The translations under genes were made by a program, and so were the position numbers. 64,000 nucleotides of DNA from Marinobacter sp. DY40_1A1 (GTDB lineage Bacteria > Pseudomonadota > Gammaproteobacteria > Pseudomonadales > Oleiphilaceae), in NCBI RefSeq assembly GCF_016597815.1, contig NZ_VCHA01000004.1:186001-250000 (forward strand), written 5' to 3'. How positions within the stretch are numbered: position 1 is the first letter of the stretch; every line of letters starts with the position of its first letter. Below the pieces are notes generated by a model. That model was not told the origin of the DNA and made no database searches. It was given only the letters and a program-made list of their open reading frames with translations. This document shows positions 1 to 7,743 of this stretch, in pieces.

Positions 1-315
1 CCGGGCATTGGTGATTATGTAGTCGCTCTTGCTCTGGCAATCTTTGCATTTACCACCTTGCTTGGCTGGTCATTCTATGGAGAGCGCAGCGTTGAGTTTC
101 TGTTCGGGGTGAAGGCTATCGTGCCTTACCGTATTGCCTGGATCCTTGCCATTCCTCTTGGTGCAACCGTAAATCTGGGTCTGGTATGGCTGGTGGCAGA
201 CACACTGAATGCCATGATGGCACTGCCAAACCTGATCGCCCTGTTGTTACTCAGCCCGGTTGTATTCAAATTGACGAAAGAGCACTTTGAACGAAAAACG
301 GCTGCAGGGTTCTAA
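1..315 (+). CDS. Sodium:alanine symporter (AGCS family), C-terminal part
   Basis: The frame is open from base 1 (PGIGDYVVALALAIFAFTT...) and ends at 313-315, so only about the last 104 residues are present. The text around LLGWSFYGERSVEFLFG, followed by two hydrophobic segments and a short charged tail (KLTKEHFERKTAAGF), is typical of the end of AGCS/DagA-type inner-membrane symporters, which import alanine or glycine with Na+. The N-terminal transport core lies outside the window, so substrate cannot be judged. Family assignment is by recognition of the conserved C-terminal sequence; the TTG at 58 is not a real start. Confidence 0.8.
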   Translation, partial: PGIGDYVVALALAIFAFTTLLGWSFYGERSVEFLFGVKAIVPYRIAWILAIPLGATVNLGLVWLVADTLNAMMALPNLIALLLLSPVVFKLTKEHFERKTAAGF

Positions 316-340
316 CACAGTAATAGCTCAACAGGCATCC

Positions 341-392
341 GGTGCGGGATGAGGTGAATCAAGTGACCCTTGCAAACAGGTCATCCCGCACC
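341..392. repeat. Perfect 12-bp inverted repeat upstream of the peroxiredoxin gene
   Basis: GGTGCGGGATGA (341-352) is followed after 28 bases by its exact reverse complement TCATCCCGCACC (381-392). It lies in the 176-base gap between the symporter stop and the peroxiredoxin start. There is no T-run after either arm, so it is not a standard intrinsic terminator. It could be a transcription-end hairpin of the symporter gene or a regulatory structure for the downstream gene; nothing in the sequence decides between these. Confidence 0.5.
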
Positions 393-491
393 AATGATAC
401 TCGTATACACTTACTAGATAGTTCCGGTGGGCAGATGCCCGCTGGAAGCTCGAATAAAGCCACTAACAAGTGACACCGAAGGAGAGCAAAT

Positions 492-1145
492 ATGAGCTTA
501 CGTTTAGGCGATACTGCGCCGGATTTCGAACAGGATTCCAGTGAAGGCAAGATTTCTTTCCACAGCTGGCTAGGTGACAGCTGGGGTGTGCTGTTTTCTC
601 ACCCGGCAGACTTTACGCCAGTGTGCACCACAGAACTTGGCCTGACTGCGAAACTTAAAGACGAGTTTGCACAGCGCAACGTCAAAGCCATCGCGCTGAG
701 CGTTGACCCCGTTGATTCCCACCATGAGTGGATCAAAGACATCAACGAAACCCAGGGCTGCGCGGTGAACTTCCCGATTATTGCAGACCATGACGGTAAA
801 GTTGCCGAGCTGTACGACATGATTCACCCCAATGCCGACAGCACGCTTACCGTACGTTCGCTGTTCGTGATTGATCCGAACAAAAAAGTTCGTCTGATCA
901 TCACTTATCCAGCGAGCACCGGCCGTAACTTCAACGAAGTTCTGCGGGTAATTGATTCTCTGCAACTGACCGACGACCACAAAGTTGCCACCCCGGGTAA
1001 CTGGGAGCGCGGCGGAGACGTGGTGATTGTGCCATCGCTTCAGGATGAAGATGAGATTGCGAGGCGCTTCCCCAAGGGCTACAAGAAGGTGAAGTCCTAC
1101 CTGCGGATGACGCCAGACCCCTCAGCTAACTGGGGTGGCGAGTAA
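492..1145 (+). CDS. 1-Cys peroxiredoxin (Prx6/AhpC-TSA family)
   Basis: A 217-residue cytoplasmic thiol peroxidase that reduces hydrogen peroxide and organic hydroperoxides. The peroxidatic cysteine is Cys45 in DFTPVCTTEL, after the conserved PADFTPVC turn. The protein has the extra C-terminal domain of the Prx6 subgroup (LQLTDDHKVATPGNWERGG...FPKGYKKVKSYLRMTPDP), which separates it from typical 2-Cys AhpC. No obvious resolving cysteine follows, in line with a 1-Cys mechanism. The ATG at 492 is preceded by AAGGAGAG at about the right spacing. It stands alone, closed by a strong bidirectional terminator at 1171. Family assignment is secure; physiological substrate and reductant are not visible. 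Confidence 0.95.
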   Translation: MSLRLGDTAPDFEQDSSEGKISFHSWLGDSWGVLFSHPADFTPVCTTELGLTAKLKDEFAQRNVKAIALSVDPVDSHHEWIKDINETQGCAVNFPIIADHDGKVAELYDMIHPNADSTLTVRSLFVIDPNKKVRLIITYPASTGRNFNEVLRVIDSLQLTDDHKVATPGNWERGGDVVIVPSLQDEDEIARRFPKGYKKVKSYLRMTPDPSANWGGE

Positions 1146-1170
1146 TCACCAGCGCCAGTGTCTGAATGCA

Positions 1171-1206
1171 AAAAGCCGGGCAGTTTTCACTGCCCGGCTT
1201 TTTTTG
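1171..1206. terminator. Bidirectional intrinsic terminator
   Basis: AAGCCGGGCAG, loop TTTTCA, then CTGCCCGGCTT, with a run of A on the left and seven T on the right. It lies between the convergent peroxiredoxin and metQ genes and can serve both strands. Confidence 0.9.
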
Positions 1207-1238
1207 TACTGCTTTTTCAGGTTGTGTTCTGGCTTCGA

Positions 1239-2024
1239 TCAGAATGCCGGAACAACGGCACCTTCATACTTTTCTTTGATGAACTCGCGAACCGCATCAG
1301 ATTTCAATGCATTCGCAAGCTTCTGCATGGCATCGCTGTCTTTGTTGTCAGGACGCGCAACCAGAATGTTCACATACGGCGACTCGGAACCTTCAATAAT
1401 CAGCGCATCTTCAGACGGGTTCAGGCCCGCTTCCAGCGCGTAGTTGGTGTTGATCAGTGCAACATCCACCTGGCCAAGGATTCGAGGCAAGGTTGCCGCT
1501 TCAAGTTCTTTGAAGTCGAGTTTTTTCGGGTTATCGGCAATATCACGCGGGGTTGCAGTGATCTTGCTGCCGTCTTTCAGAGTGATCAGCCCGGCTTTCT
1601 GCAGCAATAGCAGTGCGCGGCCACCGTTGGTGGGATCATTTGGAATGGCAACAGTTGCGCCATTTTTCAGCTCATCCAGAGACTTGATCTTGTTCGAATA
1701 AGCGCCAAACGGCTCAACGTGAATACCGGCAACCGTCACCAGGCTGGTGCCACGGCCGTCATTGAACTCATCAAGGTACGGCTGGTGCTGGAAGAAGTTG
1801 GCATCCATGCGCTTCTGGTCTACTTGTACGTTTGGCTGGATATAGTCGGTGAATACTTTCACATCCAGTTCCACGCCCTGTTCTGCCAGCTGTGGCTTCA
1901 CAAATTCCAGCAGTTCGGCATGGGGTACAGGGGTTGCTGCTACAGACAGCTTCTCAGCGGAGACCGCAGCGGAAAAAACAGATGCGGCAGCCAGTGCCAC
2001 CAGGGCTTTCTTAAAGCTCATCAT
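1239..2024 (-). CDS. metQ: D-methionine ABC transporter, substrate-binding protein (NlpA family)
   Basis: A 261-residue periplasmic protein that captures methionine for the MetNI pump. Residues 1-23 are a Sec signal peptide with an AVSA cleavage region; the mature part contains the family hallmark KRMDANFFQHQPYLDEFN and TPVPHAELL. Unlike E. coli MetQ there is no lipobox cysteine at the cleavage site, so the mature protein is predicted to be free in the periplasm. Two ATGs in tandem (2024 and 2021) follow AGGAGAG; either could be used. It is the last gene of metN-metI-metQ, 24 bases after metI, and ends at a shared terminator. Confidence 0.93.
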   Translation of the reverse strand: MMSFKKALVALAAASVFSAAVSAEKLSVAATPVPHAELLEFVKPQLAEQGVELDVKVFTDYIQPNVQVDQKRMDANFFQHQPYLDEFNDGRGTSLVTVAGIHVEPFGAYSNKIKSLDELKNGATVAIPNDPTNGGRALLLLQKAGLITLKDGSKITATPRDIADNPKKLDFKELEAATLPRILGQVDVALINTNYALEAGLNPSEDALIIEGSESPYVNILVARPDNKDSDAMQKLANALKSDAVREFIKEKYEGAVVPAF

Positions 2025-2048
2025 TCACTCTCCTGTTAAATTGAATAA

Positions 2049-2714
2049 CTACTTACGACTGAAATACAGAACCAGACGGTCGCCGGCCATCTGCAGCACT
2101 TGTACGAAGATGACCAGAAGCGCGACAGTGATGACCATTACGTCTGTCTGGAAGCGCTGGTAACCAAACCGAATGGCCAGATCACCCAGGCCGCCACCAC
2201 CAATAACGCCAGACATGGCCGCGTAGGACACGAGCGTGATCGCAGTAACAGTGATGCCGGCGATGATGCCCGGAAGTGCTTCAGGCAGCAAGGCACCAAA
2301 AATGATCTGTCGCACGTTGGCACCCATGGCCTGTGTGGCCTCAATGATGCCACGGTCCACTTCACGCAATGAGGTTTCCACCAGTCTTGCAAAGAAGGGC
2401 GCACCACCGGCAACCAGAGGCGGAATCGCGCCGGCCACACCCAATGAGGTGCCAATCAACATCACGGTGAAGGGAATCATCACTATCAGCAAAATAATGA
2501 ATGGCACAGAGCGAAGCACGTTCACTACAAAGGACAATACGCCGTATGCCAATGGCTGCTCCAGTAGCTGTCGCTTACTGGTTAAAAACAGCAATACACC
2601 AATGGGCAGGCCAGCCAGCACACTGAACAGCAGCGACATGCCTACCATTACCAGTGTATCCCAGCTTGCTATACCAATTTCTGGCCAATCCACGTTACTT
2701 AGTAAGGCTTCCAT
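2049..2714 (-). CDS. metI: D-methionine ABC transporter, permease
   Basis: A 221-residue inner-membrane protein with five or six hydrophobic segments and the BPD-permease coupling region EATQAMGANVRQIIFGALLPEALPGI, which docks on the MetN ATPase. Its length is normal for MetI. The start ATG overlaps the metN stop in an ATGA arrangement (2712-2716), so the two are translationally coupled. Confidence 0.95.
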   Translation of the reverse strand: MEALLSNVDWPEIGIASWDTLVMVGMSLLFSVLAGLPIGVLLFLTSKRQLLEQPLAYGVLSFVVNVLRSVPFIILLIVMIPFTVMLIGTSLGVAGAIPPLVAGGAPFFARLVETSLREVDRGIIEATQAMGANVRQIIFGALLPEALPGIIAGITVTAITLVSYAAMSGVIGGGGLGDLAIRFGYQRFQTDVMVITVALLVIFVQVLQMAGDRLVLYFSRK

Positions 2715-3721
2715 CAGCGCAGCACCTCCACGTGTACATCGGCTGCTTCCAGTGCGGTCATGGCCGCCTCCAGGTCGCCACCGATAAGCGAAAGCGTTAG
2801 CTGGCCGTAGGGCGTGTCTTTTATGTGATCGATGCGGCCAGAAAGTATGCTGAAATCAACACCCGACGCACGTGCCACGCTGCCCAGCAGAGGCTGGTAG
2901 GTGGATTCGCCCTTGAAGGTCAGCCGCAAAATACGGCCATTGGCCTTTTGCAGGTCTTCCTGCATTTCCTGGCTATCGATGCTTTCGCTTTCAAATACGA
3001 AGTCCCGGGTGGTGGGGTGTTTCGGGTGCAGGAAAACCTCACTCACAGGGCCCATTTCCACCACGCGACCACCGTCCATTACTGCAACCCGGTCACATAC
3101 TCTGCGCACAACATCCATTTCGTGGGTAATCAGCACGATGGTCAGGCCAAGCTCTTTATTGATCTCGGAAAGCAAACGCAGCACCGACTGGGTCGTTTGG
3201 GGGTCCAGTGCGCTGGTGGCTTCGTCACATAACAGGATGGTTGGTCGGCATGCCAATGCCCGGGCTATACCCACTCGCTGTTTCTGACCGCCCGACAGCT
3301 GAGAAGGATATTTGGTGGCGTGATCAGCCAGGCCAACACGATCCAGCAATTCCTGCACCCGATCGCGAATTTCCGTTTTGGAATATATACCCGCCAACTT
3401 CATGGGGAAGGCGATGTTGTCCGAAACGGTTTTTGAGGAAAGCAGGTTGAAGTGCTGGAAAATCATCCCGACTTTACGGCGGAACGCACGCAATTCGGCA
3501 GCGCTGTAGCGGGTGATATTCTCATCATCAATCAGAATTTCACCACCTGTTGGCGGCTCAAGAAGATTGATCAGGCGCACCAACGTGGATTTTCCCGCCC
3601 CGGAATGCCCGACAATCCCGAAAACCTCGCCATTTTCAATGGTCATATCGGTTGGGTGCAGCGCGGGGATCGCCCGGCCGTCCACCTGATACGACTTCTG
3701 TACCTGGTCAAATACAATCAC
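2714..3721 (-). CDS. metN: D-methionine ABC transporter, ATP-binding protein
   Basis: A 335-residue ATPase energising methionine uptake. Visible motifs are Walker [10 protein letters not shown] (about 38-46), signature LSGGQKQR, Walker [14 protein letters not shown] and the switch histidine in LITHEMD. The last 90 residues form the NIL regulatory domain that in E. coli MetN binds methionine and inhibits transport. The start is GTG at 3721 ([11 protein letters not shown]), with AAGG upstream. The gene directly follows the interrupted cysteine-synthase-family gene in the same direction, placing it in a sulfur amino acid neighbourhood. Confidence 0.95.
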   Translation of the reverse strand: MIVFDQVQKSYQVDGRAIPALHPTDMTIENGEVFGIVGHSGAGKSTLVRLINLLEPPTGGEILIDDENITRYSAAELRAFRRKVGMIFQHFNLLSSKTVSDNIAFPMKLAGIYSKTEIRDRVQELLDRVGLADHATKYPSQLSGGQKQRVGIARALACRPTILLCDEATSALDPQTTQSVLRLLSEINKELGLTIVLITHEMDVVRRVCDRVAVMDGGRVVEMGPVSEVFLHPKHPTTRDFVFESESIDSQEMQEDLQKANGRILRLTFKGESTYQPLLGSVARASGVDFSILSGRIDHIKDTPYGQLTLSLIGGDLEAAMTALEAADVHVEVLR

Positions 3722-3757
3722 GATCAGCGCCTTGTGAGTGCAAGAATAAAGCCGACG

Positions 3758-3786
3758 ATTATAGCCTATTCACCCTCCAAACCCGA
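3758..3786 (-). promoter_or_regulatory. Possible promoter of metNIQ
   Basis: On the minus strand a perfect -10 hexamer TATAAT (3758-3763) lies about 37 bases before the metN GTG. The hexamer 17 bases upstream is TCGGGT, a poor -35 box. No MetJ-type AGACGTCT repeat was seen. It would let metNIQ be transcribed even though the upstream gene is broken by the insertion. Confidence 0.4.
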
Positions 3787-3798
3787 ACCCACAAATCG

Positions 3799-4363
3799 CT
3801 ACAAGAACTCGTACCGTTGAGCAACGCGCAGAATCAGCCCGTGGCTGGCAATCCAGGCGGGGTTGAAATAGGTGTCGATATAGCGATGGCCACCGTCACA
3901 CAGAAGTGTGACGACTGAACCTTTCTCACCAGCTTTTTGCATCTCGCTGACCAGGCTCAGCGTGGCAATCAGATTAGTACCCGTAGACCCTCCGCAACGC
4001 CGCCCCAGGTGCCGTTCGAGATAGCGCAACGCAGCGAAACTGGCGGCGTCAGGCACGCGCACCATGCGATCGATAACCGCGGGATTGAAAGAGGGCTCCA
4101 CCCTTGGGCGGCCTATACCCTCGATACGTGAGCCGCACTGGCCAGTGATATCCGATCGGCCGCTGGCGAAAGCCTCATAAAACACCGAGTTTTCAGGGTC
4201 GGCTACGCACAGTTCACAGCCTTGAGCGATGTGGCCGCCGTAGCGGATATAACGCCCGATAGTTGAGGAGTTGCCGCCAGTGCCGGCGCTGACCACAATC
4301 CAGCGAGGAACAGGATGTGGTTCCCGTTGCAACTGCTGGAAAATGCTCTCAGCAATATTGTTG
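3799..4363 (-). pseudogene. PLP-dependent cysteine-synthase-family protein, C-terminal fragment (interrupted by IS)
   Basis: This is the 3-prime half of a gene whose 5-prime half is at 7736-8231. It encodes IAESIFQQ...[26 protein letters not shown], containing the glycine-rich GTGG loop that binds the PLP phosphate, and ends in a region with GGSTGTNL and LCDGGHRY. Family members are fold-type II PLP enzymes related to cysteine synthase/cystathionine beta-synthase. The break falls exactly at the IS target duplication; joining the halves and counting the 8-bp duplication once gives 1053 bases, that is a continuous 350-residue protein. The TTG at 4332 is an apparent start only. Function is presumably lost. 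Confidence 0.9.
4356..4363. repeat. Target site duplication, left copy
   Basis: TATTGTTG immediately outside the left inverted repeat; identical to 7736-7743. Eight bases is the duplication length known for the ISL3 family. Confidence 0.92.
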
Positions 4364-4387
4364 GGGTATACGGATTTAATGGTTGAT
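4364..4387. repeat. Left terminal inverted repeat of the IS
   Basis: Begins GGGTATACGGATTTAATGG on the plus strand; 21 of 24 positions match the reverse complement of 7712-7735 (differences at positions 6, 7 and 14). Confidence 0.92.
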
Positions 4388-4421
4388 GGGGCACCTTCAC
4401 CCCATCAATCTGATACCACCC

Positions 4422-5711
4422 TCAGATGGTTGATAGATCGACTCCGTAGTTGAGTTCCTCTGCGAAGTCCGGCAGTCCGTAACCGATGGTTTTCTTGTAG
4501 AAAGGAGAGACCTTCGCAGTCGGTGCCTTCTTCTTGTGCTTCGTGGTGTAGAGCATTCGTGTCCGCATCACCTCGAAGGAGTAACCGCGCCCTTCACGGT
4601 TCTTGTCCTTGGCCAGTCGGTTGATGGACTCCGTGTAAGCGTTGGTGACGGGCATGTCCGTCTCGAAGTAGGTCATGGTCTCTTCGCGCCAGTTTCCCAC
4701 TGCCCTGACCAGATCGCTCCAGACTTCCTTTTGGCCCTTCGGGATGGTGGCTATCCACTCGTCTAGGGCGGCTTCTGCCTGGAGCCGTGTGGTGGCGTCC
4801 CAGATGCCGTAGAAGCGCTCCTTGTGCTCGTAGGCGGCCAGCAGTTGCGGGAACGCGCCTGTCCAGGTCTCCATGATGAGGCGCTCCCGGTCTGAGACTT
4901 CGTGAGCGCGTTTCAGCAGGATTTTCCGGTCTCCTTTGAGAGTCCGGCTCTGGGACGGTTTCAGCTCCTTTCTGAGGCCCTTGCGCACTCTCTCTAGGGC
5001 ATCGTTGGCCATGCGCACCACATGGAACTTATCGACCACGATACGGGCCTGGGGCAGCACAGCCTTGACCGCTGCCCGGTAGGGGTTCCACATGTCCATG
5101 CTGACGATCTCGACCTTCTGCCGGTCTTTCAGCTTCATCAGGTAGTTGGTCACCACGTCCTGGCGGCGGGTGGCCAGCAGGTCGAGCAGGGTTCGCTCCT
5201 CAATGTTGGTCAGAATGCAGCGGTAGCGCTTGTTCAGGTATAGCTCGTCAATGCCCAGGATGCGGGGCGTCTCGAAGCGGTGCCAGCGCCCCAGGAACTC
5301 GGCGCGGGCGTTGAAGATGTCGCGCACCGTCTTCTCGTCCAGGCCGGTCTGTGCCGCCACAAAGGTGTAGGGGTGGTTGAAGGATTCCTTCTCCACGTAC
5401 TCATGCAGCCGCAGTGTCATACGGAATCCGTCCACTATCTCCGGTAGCTGGGGCCTGAATGTTGTCTTGCAGGCCCGGCAGGTGTATCGGCGGCGGACCA
5501 CCCAGAGAGTTACCCGCTTGCCGTGGATGGGCAGATCACGATAGGGAACGTCACGCTTGCCGAACCGTACGAACTCACCCTGCACGCCGCATTCCTCGCA
5601 GGCGATGGGATCGGGCACGTCCACCTGGAAGTGCATTTCGTCGTCGGTTGATTTGCAGCCCAGTACTTGGTATTGCGGCAGGTGAAGGATGTTGTCGGGA
5701 AGTTCGGTCAT
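4422..5711 (-). CDS. tnpA: ISL3-family transposase
   Basis: A 429-residue DDE transposase that cuts and joins the element ends. The N-terminus holds a zinc-binding module (Cys38-x2-Cys41 and a second CRAC pair near 77-80), followed by a helix-turn-helix region (AAQTGLDEKTVRDIF). The catalytic domain shows LGIDELYL, IVSMDMWNPYRAA, IVVDKFHVVRMAND and the C-terminal acidic motif TNAYTESINRLAKDKNREG, all typical of ISL3. Length is normal and the frame is uninterrupted. The first gene-end lies 34 bases inside the left inverted repeat. Confidence 0.96.
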   Translation of the reverse strand: MTELPDNILHLPQYQVLGCKSTDDEMHFQVDVPDPIACEECGVQGEFVRFGKRDVPYRDLPIHGKRVTLWVVRRRYTCRACKTTFRPQLPEIVDGFRMTLRLHEYVEKESFNHPYTFVAAQTGLDEKTVRDIFNARAEFLGRWHRFETPRILGIDELYLNKRYRCILTNIEERTLLDLLATRRQDVVTNYLMKLKDRQKVEIVSMDMWNPYRAAVKAVLPQARIVVDKFHVVRMANDALERVRKGLRKELKPSQSRTLKGDRKILLKRAHEVSDRERLIMETWTGAFPQLLAAYEHKERFYGIWDATTRLQAEAALDEWIATIPKGQKEVWSDLVRAVGNWREETMTYFETDMPVTNAYTESINRLAKDKNREGRGYSFEVMRTRMLYTTKHKKKAPTAKVSPFYKKTIGYGLPDFAEELNYGVDLSTI

Positions 5712-5732
5712 GGTGTTGTATAGGCGTAGGTG

Positions 5733-6245
5733 TCAGTCAGATCCATCCGGCTCGGCATTGGTGTTTGCTTTTTTACCCAACAAGCTGCTGGAAACGAAAA
5801 GTAAGGCACCGAGGACAATTGCAATATCAGCCAGGTTGAAGGCCGGCCAATGCCAGTCTCGCCAATAGAAATCAAAGGAATCCACAACATAGCCGCGAAA
5901 GACCCGGTCAATCAGGTTGCCCATGGCGCCACCGAGGATAAGACTGTAAGCGATGGCTTCTCCTTTATGACGATTTTCAAGGATCAGCTTGATCAGAAAA
6001 ATCGAGACCACTACCGCGATTCCGATAAAAAAGTAGCGCTGCCAGCCTCCACCATTCGCAAAAAGACTGAATGCGGCACCGGTGTTCCATAGGTGCACCC
6101 AGTTAAAGAACGGGGTCACCGAAACATACTCGCCATAGGCCATTGATTGCTGCACCAGCCACTTTACAGCCTGATCAGACGCTGCCAGCAGGCCCGATAT
6201 GGACAATAGGGCATACGGCGAGAGCTTTTTGCCAATAATGAGCAT
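5733..6245 (-). CDS. lspA: Lipoprotein signal peptidase carried by the IS
   Basis: A 170-residue inner-membrane aspartyl peptidase of signal peptidase II type, which removes signal peptides from prolipoproteins. Four hydrophobic segments are visible. The two catalytic aspartates are in NLIDRVFRG and FNLADIAIVLG. It lies between tnpA (21-base gap) and the cation pump gene (3-base gap), so all three minus-strand genes look co-transcribed. Chromosomes normally carry their own lspA next to ileS; this is an accessory copy. Why ISPpu12-type elements keep lspA is not known from the sequence. Confidence 0.95.
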   Translation of the reverse strand: MLIIGKKLSPYALLSISGLLAASDQAVKWLVQQSMAYGEYVSVTPFFNWVHLWNTGAAFSLFANGGGWQRYFFIGIAVVVSIFLIKLILENRHKGEAIAYSLILGGAMGNLIDRVFRGYVVDSFDFYWRDWHWPAFNLADIAIVLGALLFVSSSLLGKKANTNAEPDGSD

Positions 6246-6248
6246 TAT

Positions 6249-7145
6249 TTAACCCTTCAACGCCAAAATGCGTCTGGCACCGTTAAGTACAATGCCCCCC
6301 GCGATGGTGCCGATAATCAGATCCGGATAATTGGAACCGGTCCACGCGACCAGGGCGCCGGCGGTGATGACCCCCAGGTTGATCACCACGTCGTTGGCCG
6401 AGAATATCCAGCTTGCCTTCATGTGCGCCCCGCCTTCCCGATGTTTGGATATGAGCAGCAGACAACTGGTATTGGCAATCAATGCGACGAATGCGATAGC
6501 CATCATCACCAGCGATTCAGGCTCACTACCGAATACAAAGCGTCTCACCACCTCTACGAGCACGCCCACAGCCAAGATCAGTTGCAGTACACCAGCAAGA
6601 TGCGCGGCACGTACCTGCATTTTCACGCTATGTCCAACCGCATAAAGGGCAAGCCCGTACACCGCCGCATCGGCAAAATTGTCCAGGGATTCTCCAATCA
6701 GGCCGGTGGACTGGGCGATCAGACCGGCAGTCATTTCCACCACGAACAGAAGTGCATTGATGCCGAGCAACCAGCGCAGGGTCCCGGATTCTTGCTTAGC
6801 AGAAGCTGCCGAAAACTCGGCGGCCTTGATGGTCTCCGGATTTGCAGCGACGGTTTCCTGAAGCGAGGCGCCTAGCCCCAAGGTCTTCAGTTTCGAGGTG
6901 ACGGGCTCGACCTCGCCGTCATGCACGACCTTCAGCCGGCGGTTCGACAAGTCGAAGGACAGCGCCCGAATCTCCTCAAAGCCGTTCAGGGCTAGGCGAA
7001 TCATTCGTTCTTCTGATGGACAGTCCATCTTCGGCACGGCATAAACACTGACCCATCTCCCTGGCGCCTCGGAGGAGGCCTGTATATCGGTATCCGCTGC
7101 GGACGTTGCATCACCGCCACAGGCGCCACCACAGGATTTGCTCAT
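6249..7145 (-). CDS. Cation diffusion facilitator with N-terminal metal-binding domain
   Basis: A 298-residue inner-membrane efflux protein. The N-terminus is rich in metal ligands (MSKSCGGACGGD), followed at about 35-100 by an HMA-like ferredoxin fold (VPKMDCPSEERMIRLAL), then a CDF transporter domain with about six membrane segments; the transport-site acids are in GLIGESLDNFADAAVYG and SANDVVINLGV. This is the CzcD-like gene of ISPpu12-type elements, expected to export Zn, Cd or a similar divalent metal. The ATG at 7145 with GGAG upstream is preferred over the in-frame TTG at 7166. It is transcribed away from the MerR gene across a MerR-type promoter. Confidence 0.92.
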   Translation of the reverse strand: MSKSCGGACGGDATSAADTDIQASSEAPGRWVSVYAVPKMDCPSEERMIRLALNGFEEIRALSFDLSNRRLKVVHDGEVEPVTSKLKTLGLGASLQETVAANPETIKAAEFSAASAKQESGTLRWLLGINALLFVVEMTAGLIAQSTGLIGESLDNFADAAVYGLALYAVGHSVKMQVRAAHLAGVLQLILAVGVLVEVVRRFVFGSEPESLVMMAIAFVALIANTSCLLLISKHREGGAHMKASWIFSANDVVINLGVITAGALVAWTGSNYPDLIIGTIAGGIVLNGARRILALKG

Positions 7146-7178
7146 GATACGACTCCACTTGAACAATGTTGTGGTACC

Positions 7179-7209
7179 ATTTAAAACTATAAAGCTACTA
7201 TAAGGTCAA
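7179..7209 (-). promoter_or_regulatory. MerR-type metal-inducible promoter
   Basis: On the minus strand TTGACC (7204-7209) and TTAAAT (7179-7184) are separated by 19 bases, the over-long spacer characteristic of MerR-controlled promoters, and the spacer carries the imperfect dyad CTTATAGTAGCTTTATAG. It lies 34 bases before the cation pump ATG and between it and the divergent merR gene. The regulator at 7241 is the obvious ligand. Confidence 0.7.
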
Positions 7210-7240
7210 TAGAGTAAAGAATCCGTTGGGGAGGAGGCTG

Positions 7241-7648
7241 ATGCGCATTGGTCAGTTGGCGCAGTTGGCAGGGGTCGAAACACAGACGATCCGCTTCTAT
7301 GAACAGCAGGGCTTGTTGCCGCCGCCTGATCGGCAGGACAACGGTTACCGTGTCTATACCGAGAAGCATGGTGAGGGGCTGGCCTTCATCCGTCGCTGCA
7401 GAATCCTGGGCCTGTCACTGGCTGAGATTCACGAACTACAGAGCTATCAGGACGACCCTCATCAGCCTTGTACCGCCGTCAACGCCTTGCTCGATGATCA
7501 CATCTCTCATGTGCGGTCGCAGATAACCGCTCTGCAAGCGCTTGAGAAACAACTCGTTTCACTGAGAGCGAGTTGCAACGATGACCGGGAAGTTGAGGCG
7601 TGTGGGGTTCTTGCTGGAATTAGCGAAGGAAACATGCACCAGCAGTAG
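7241..7648 (+). CDS. MerR-family heavy-metal-responsive regulator (CadR/PbrR type)
   Basis: A 135-residue regulator. Residues 1-70 form the winged-helix DNA-binding domain (MRIGQLAQLAGVETQTIRFYEQQGLL), followed by the dimerisation helix. Cys77, Cys112 and Cys121 occupy the positions of the three metal-binding cysteines of CadR and PbrR, which points to Cd or Pb, possibly also Zn. The ATG at 7241 follows GGAGG; the TTG at 7226 is rejected. It is divergent from the cation pump and probably activates it by untwisting the 19-bp spacer promoter. Confidence 0.94.
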   Translation: MRIGQLAQLAGVETQTIRFYEQQGLLPPPDRQDNGYRVYTEKHGEGLAFIRRCRILGLSLAEIHELQSYQDDPHQPCTAVNALLDDHISHVRSQITALQALEKQLVSLRASCNDDREVEACGVLAGISEGNMHQQ

Positions 7649-7711
7649 GTGAAGCATCAACCAGATAATCCGATGAGATGCCGGTCTGTCTCACTCTCAT
7701 GCAAAGGTAAG

Positions 7712-7735
7712 ATCAACCATTTAATCCGCTTACCC
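7712..7735. repeat. Right terminal inverted repeat of the IS
   Basis: Ends ...CCATTTAATCCGCTTACCC; reverse complement of the left end with three mismatches in 24. Confidence 0.92.
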
Positions 7736-7743
7736 TATTGTTG
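7736..7743. repeat. Target site duplication, right copy
   Basis: TATTGTTG, identical to 4356-4363, directly outside the right inverted repeat. Confidence 0.92.

Larger units (their letters stand above)
4364..7735 (-). mobile_element. ISL3-family element of ISPpu12 type with lspA, cation efflux and merR cargo
   Basis: A complete 3372-bp element. The ends are 24-bp inverted repeats starting GGGTA (4364-4387 and 7712-7735) that differ at three positions, flanked by the direct repeat TATTGTTG. Inside, in order, are tnpA, lspA and a cation diffusion facilitator on the minus strand and a divergent merR gene on the plus strand. This is the gene set known from ISPpu12 of the Pseudomonas TOL plasmid pWW0. 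All four frames are open, ends and duplication are intact, so the insertion looks recent and the element potentially active. It sits inside the cysteine-synthase-family gene. Confidence 0.95.
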
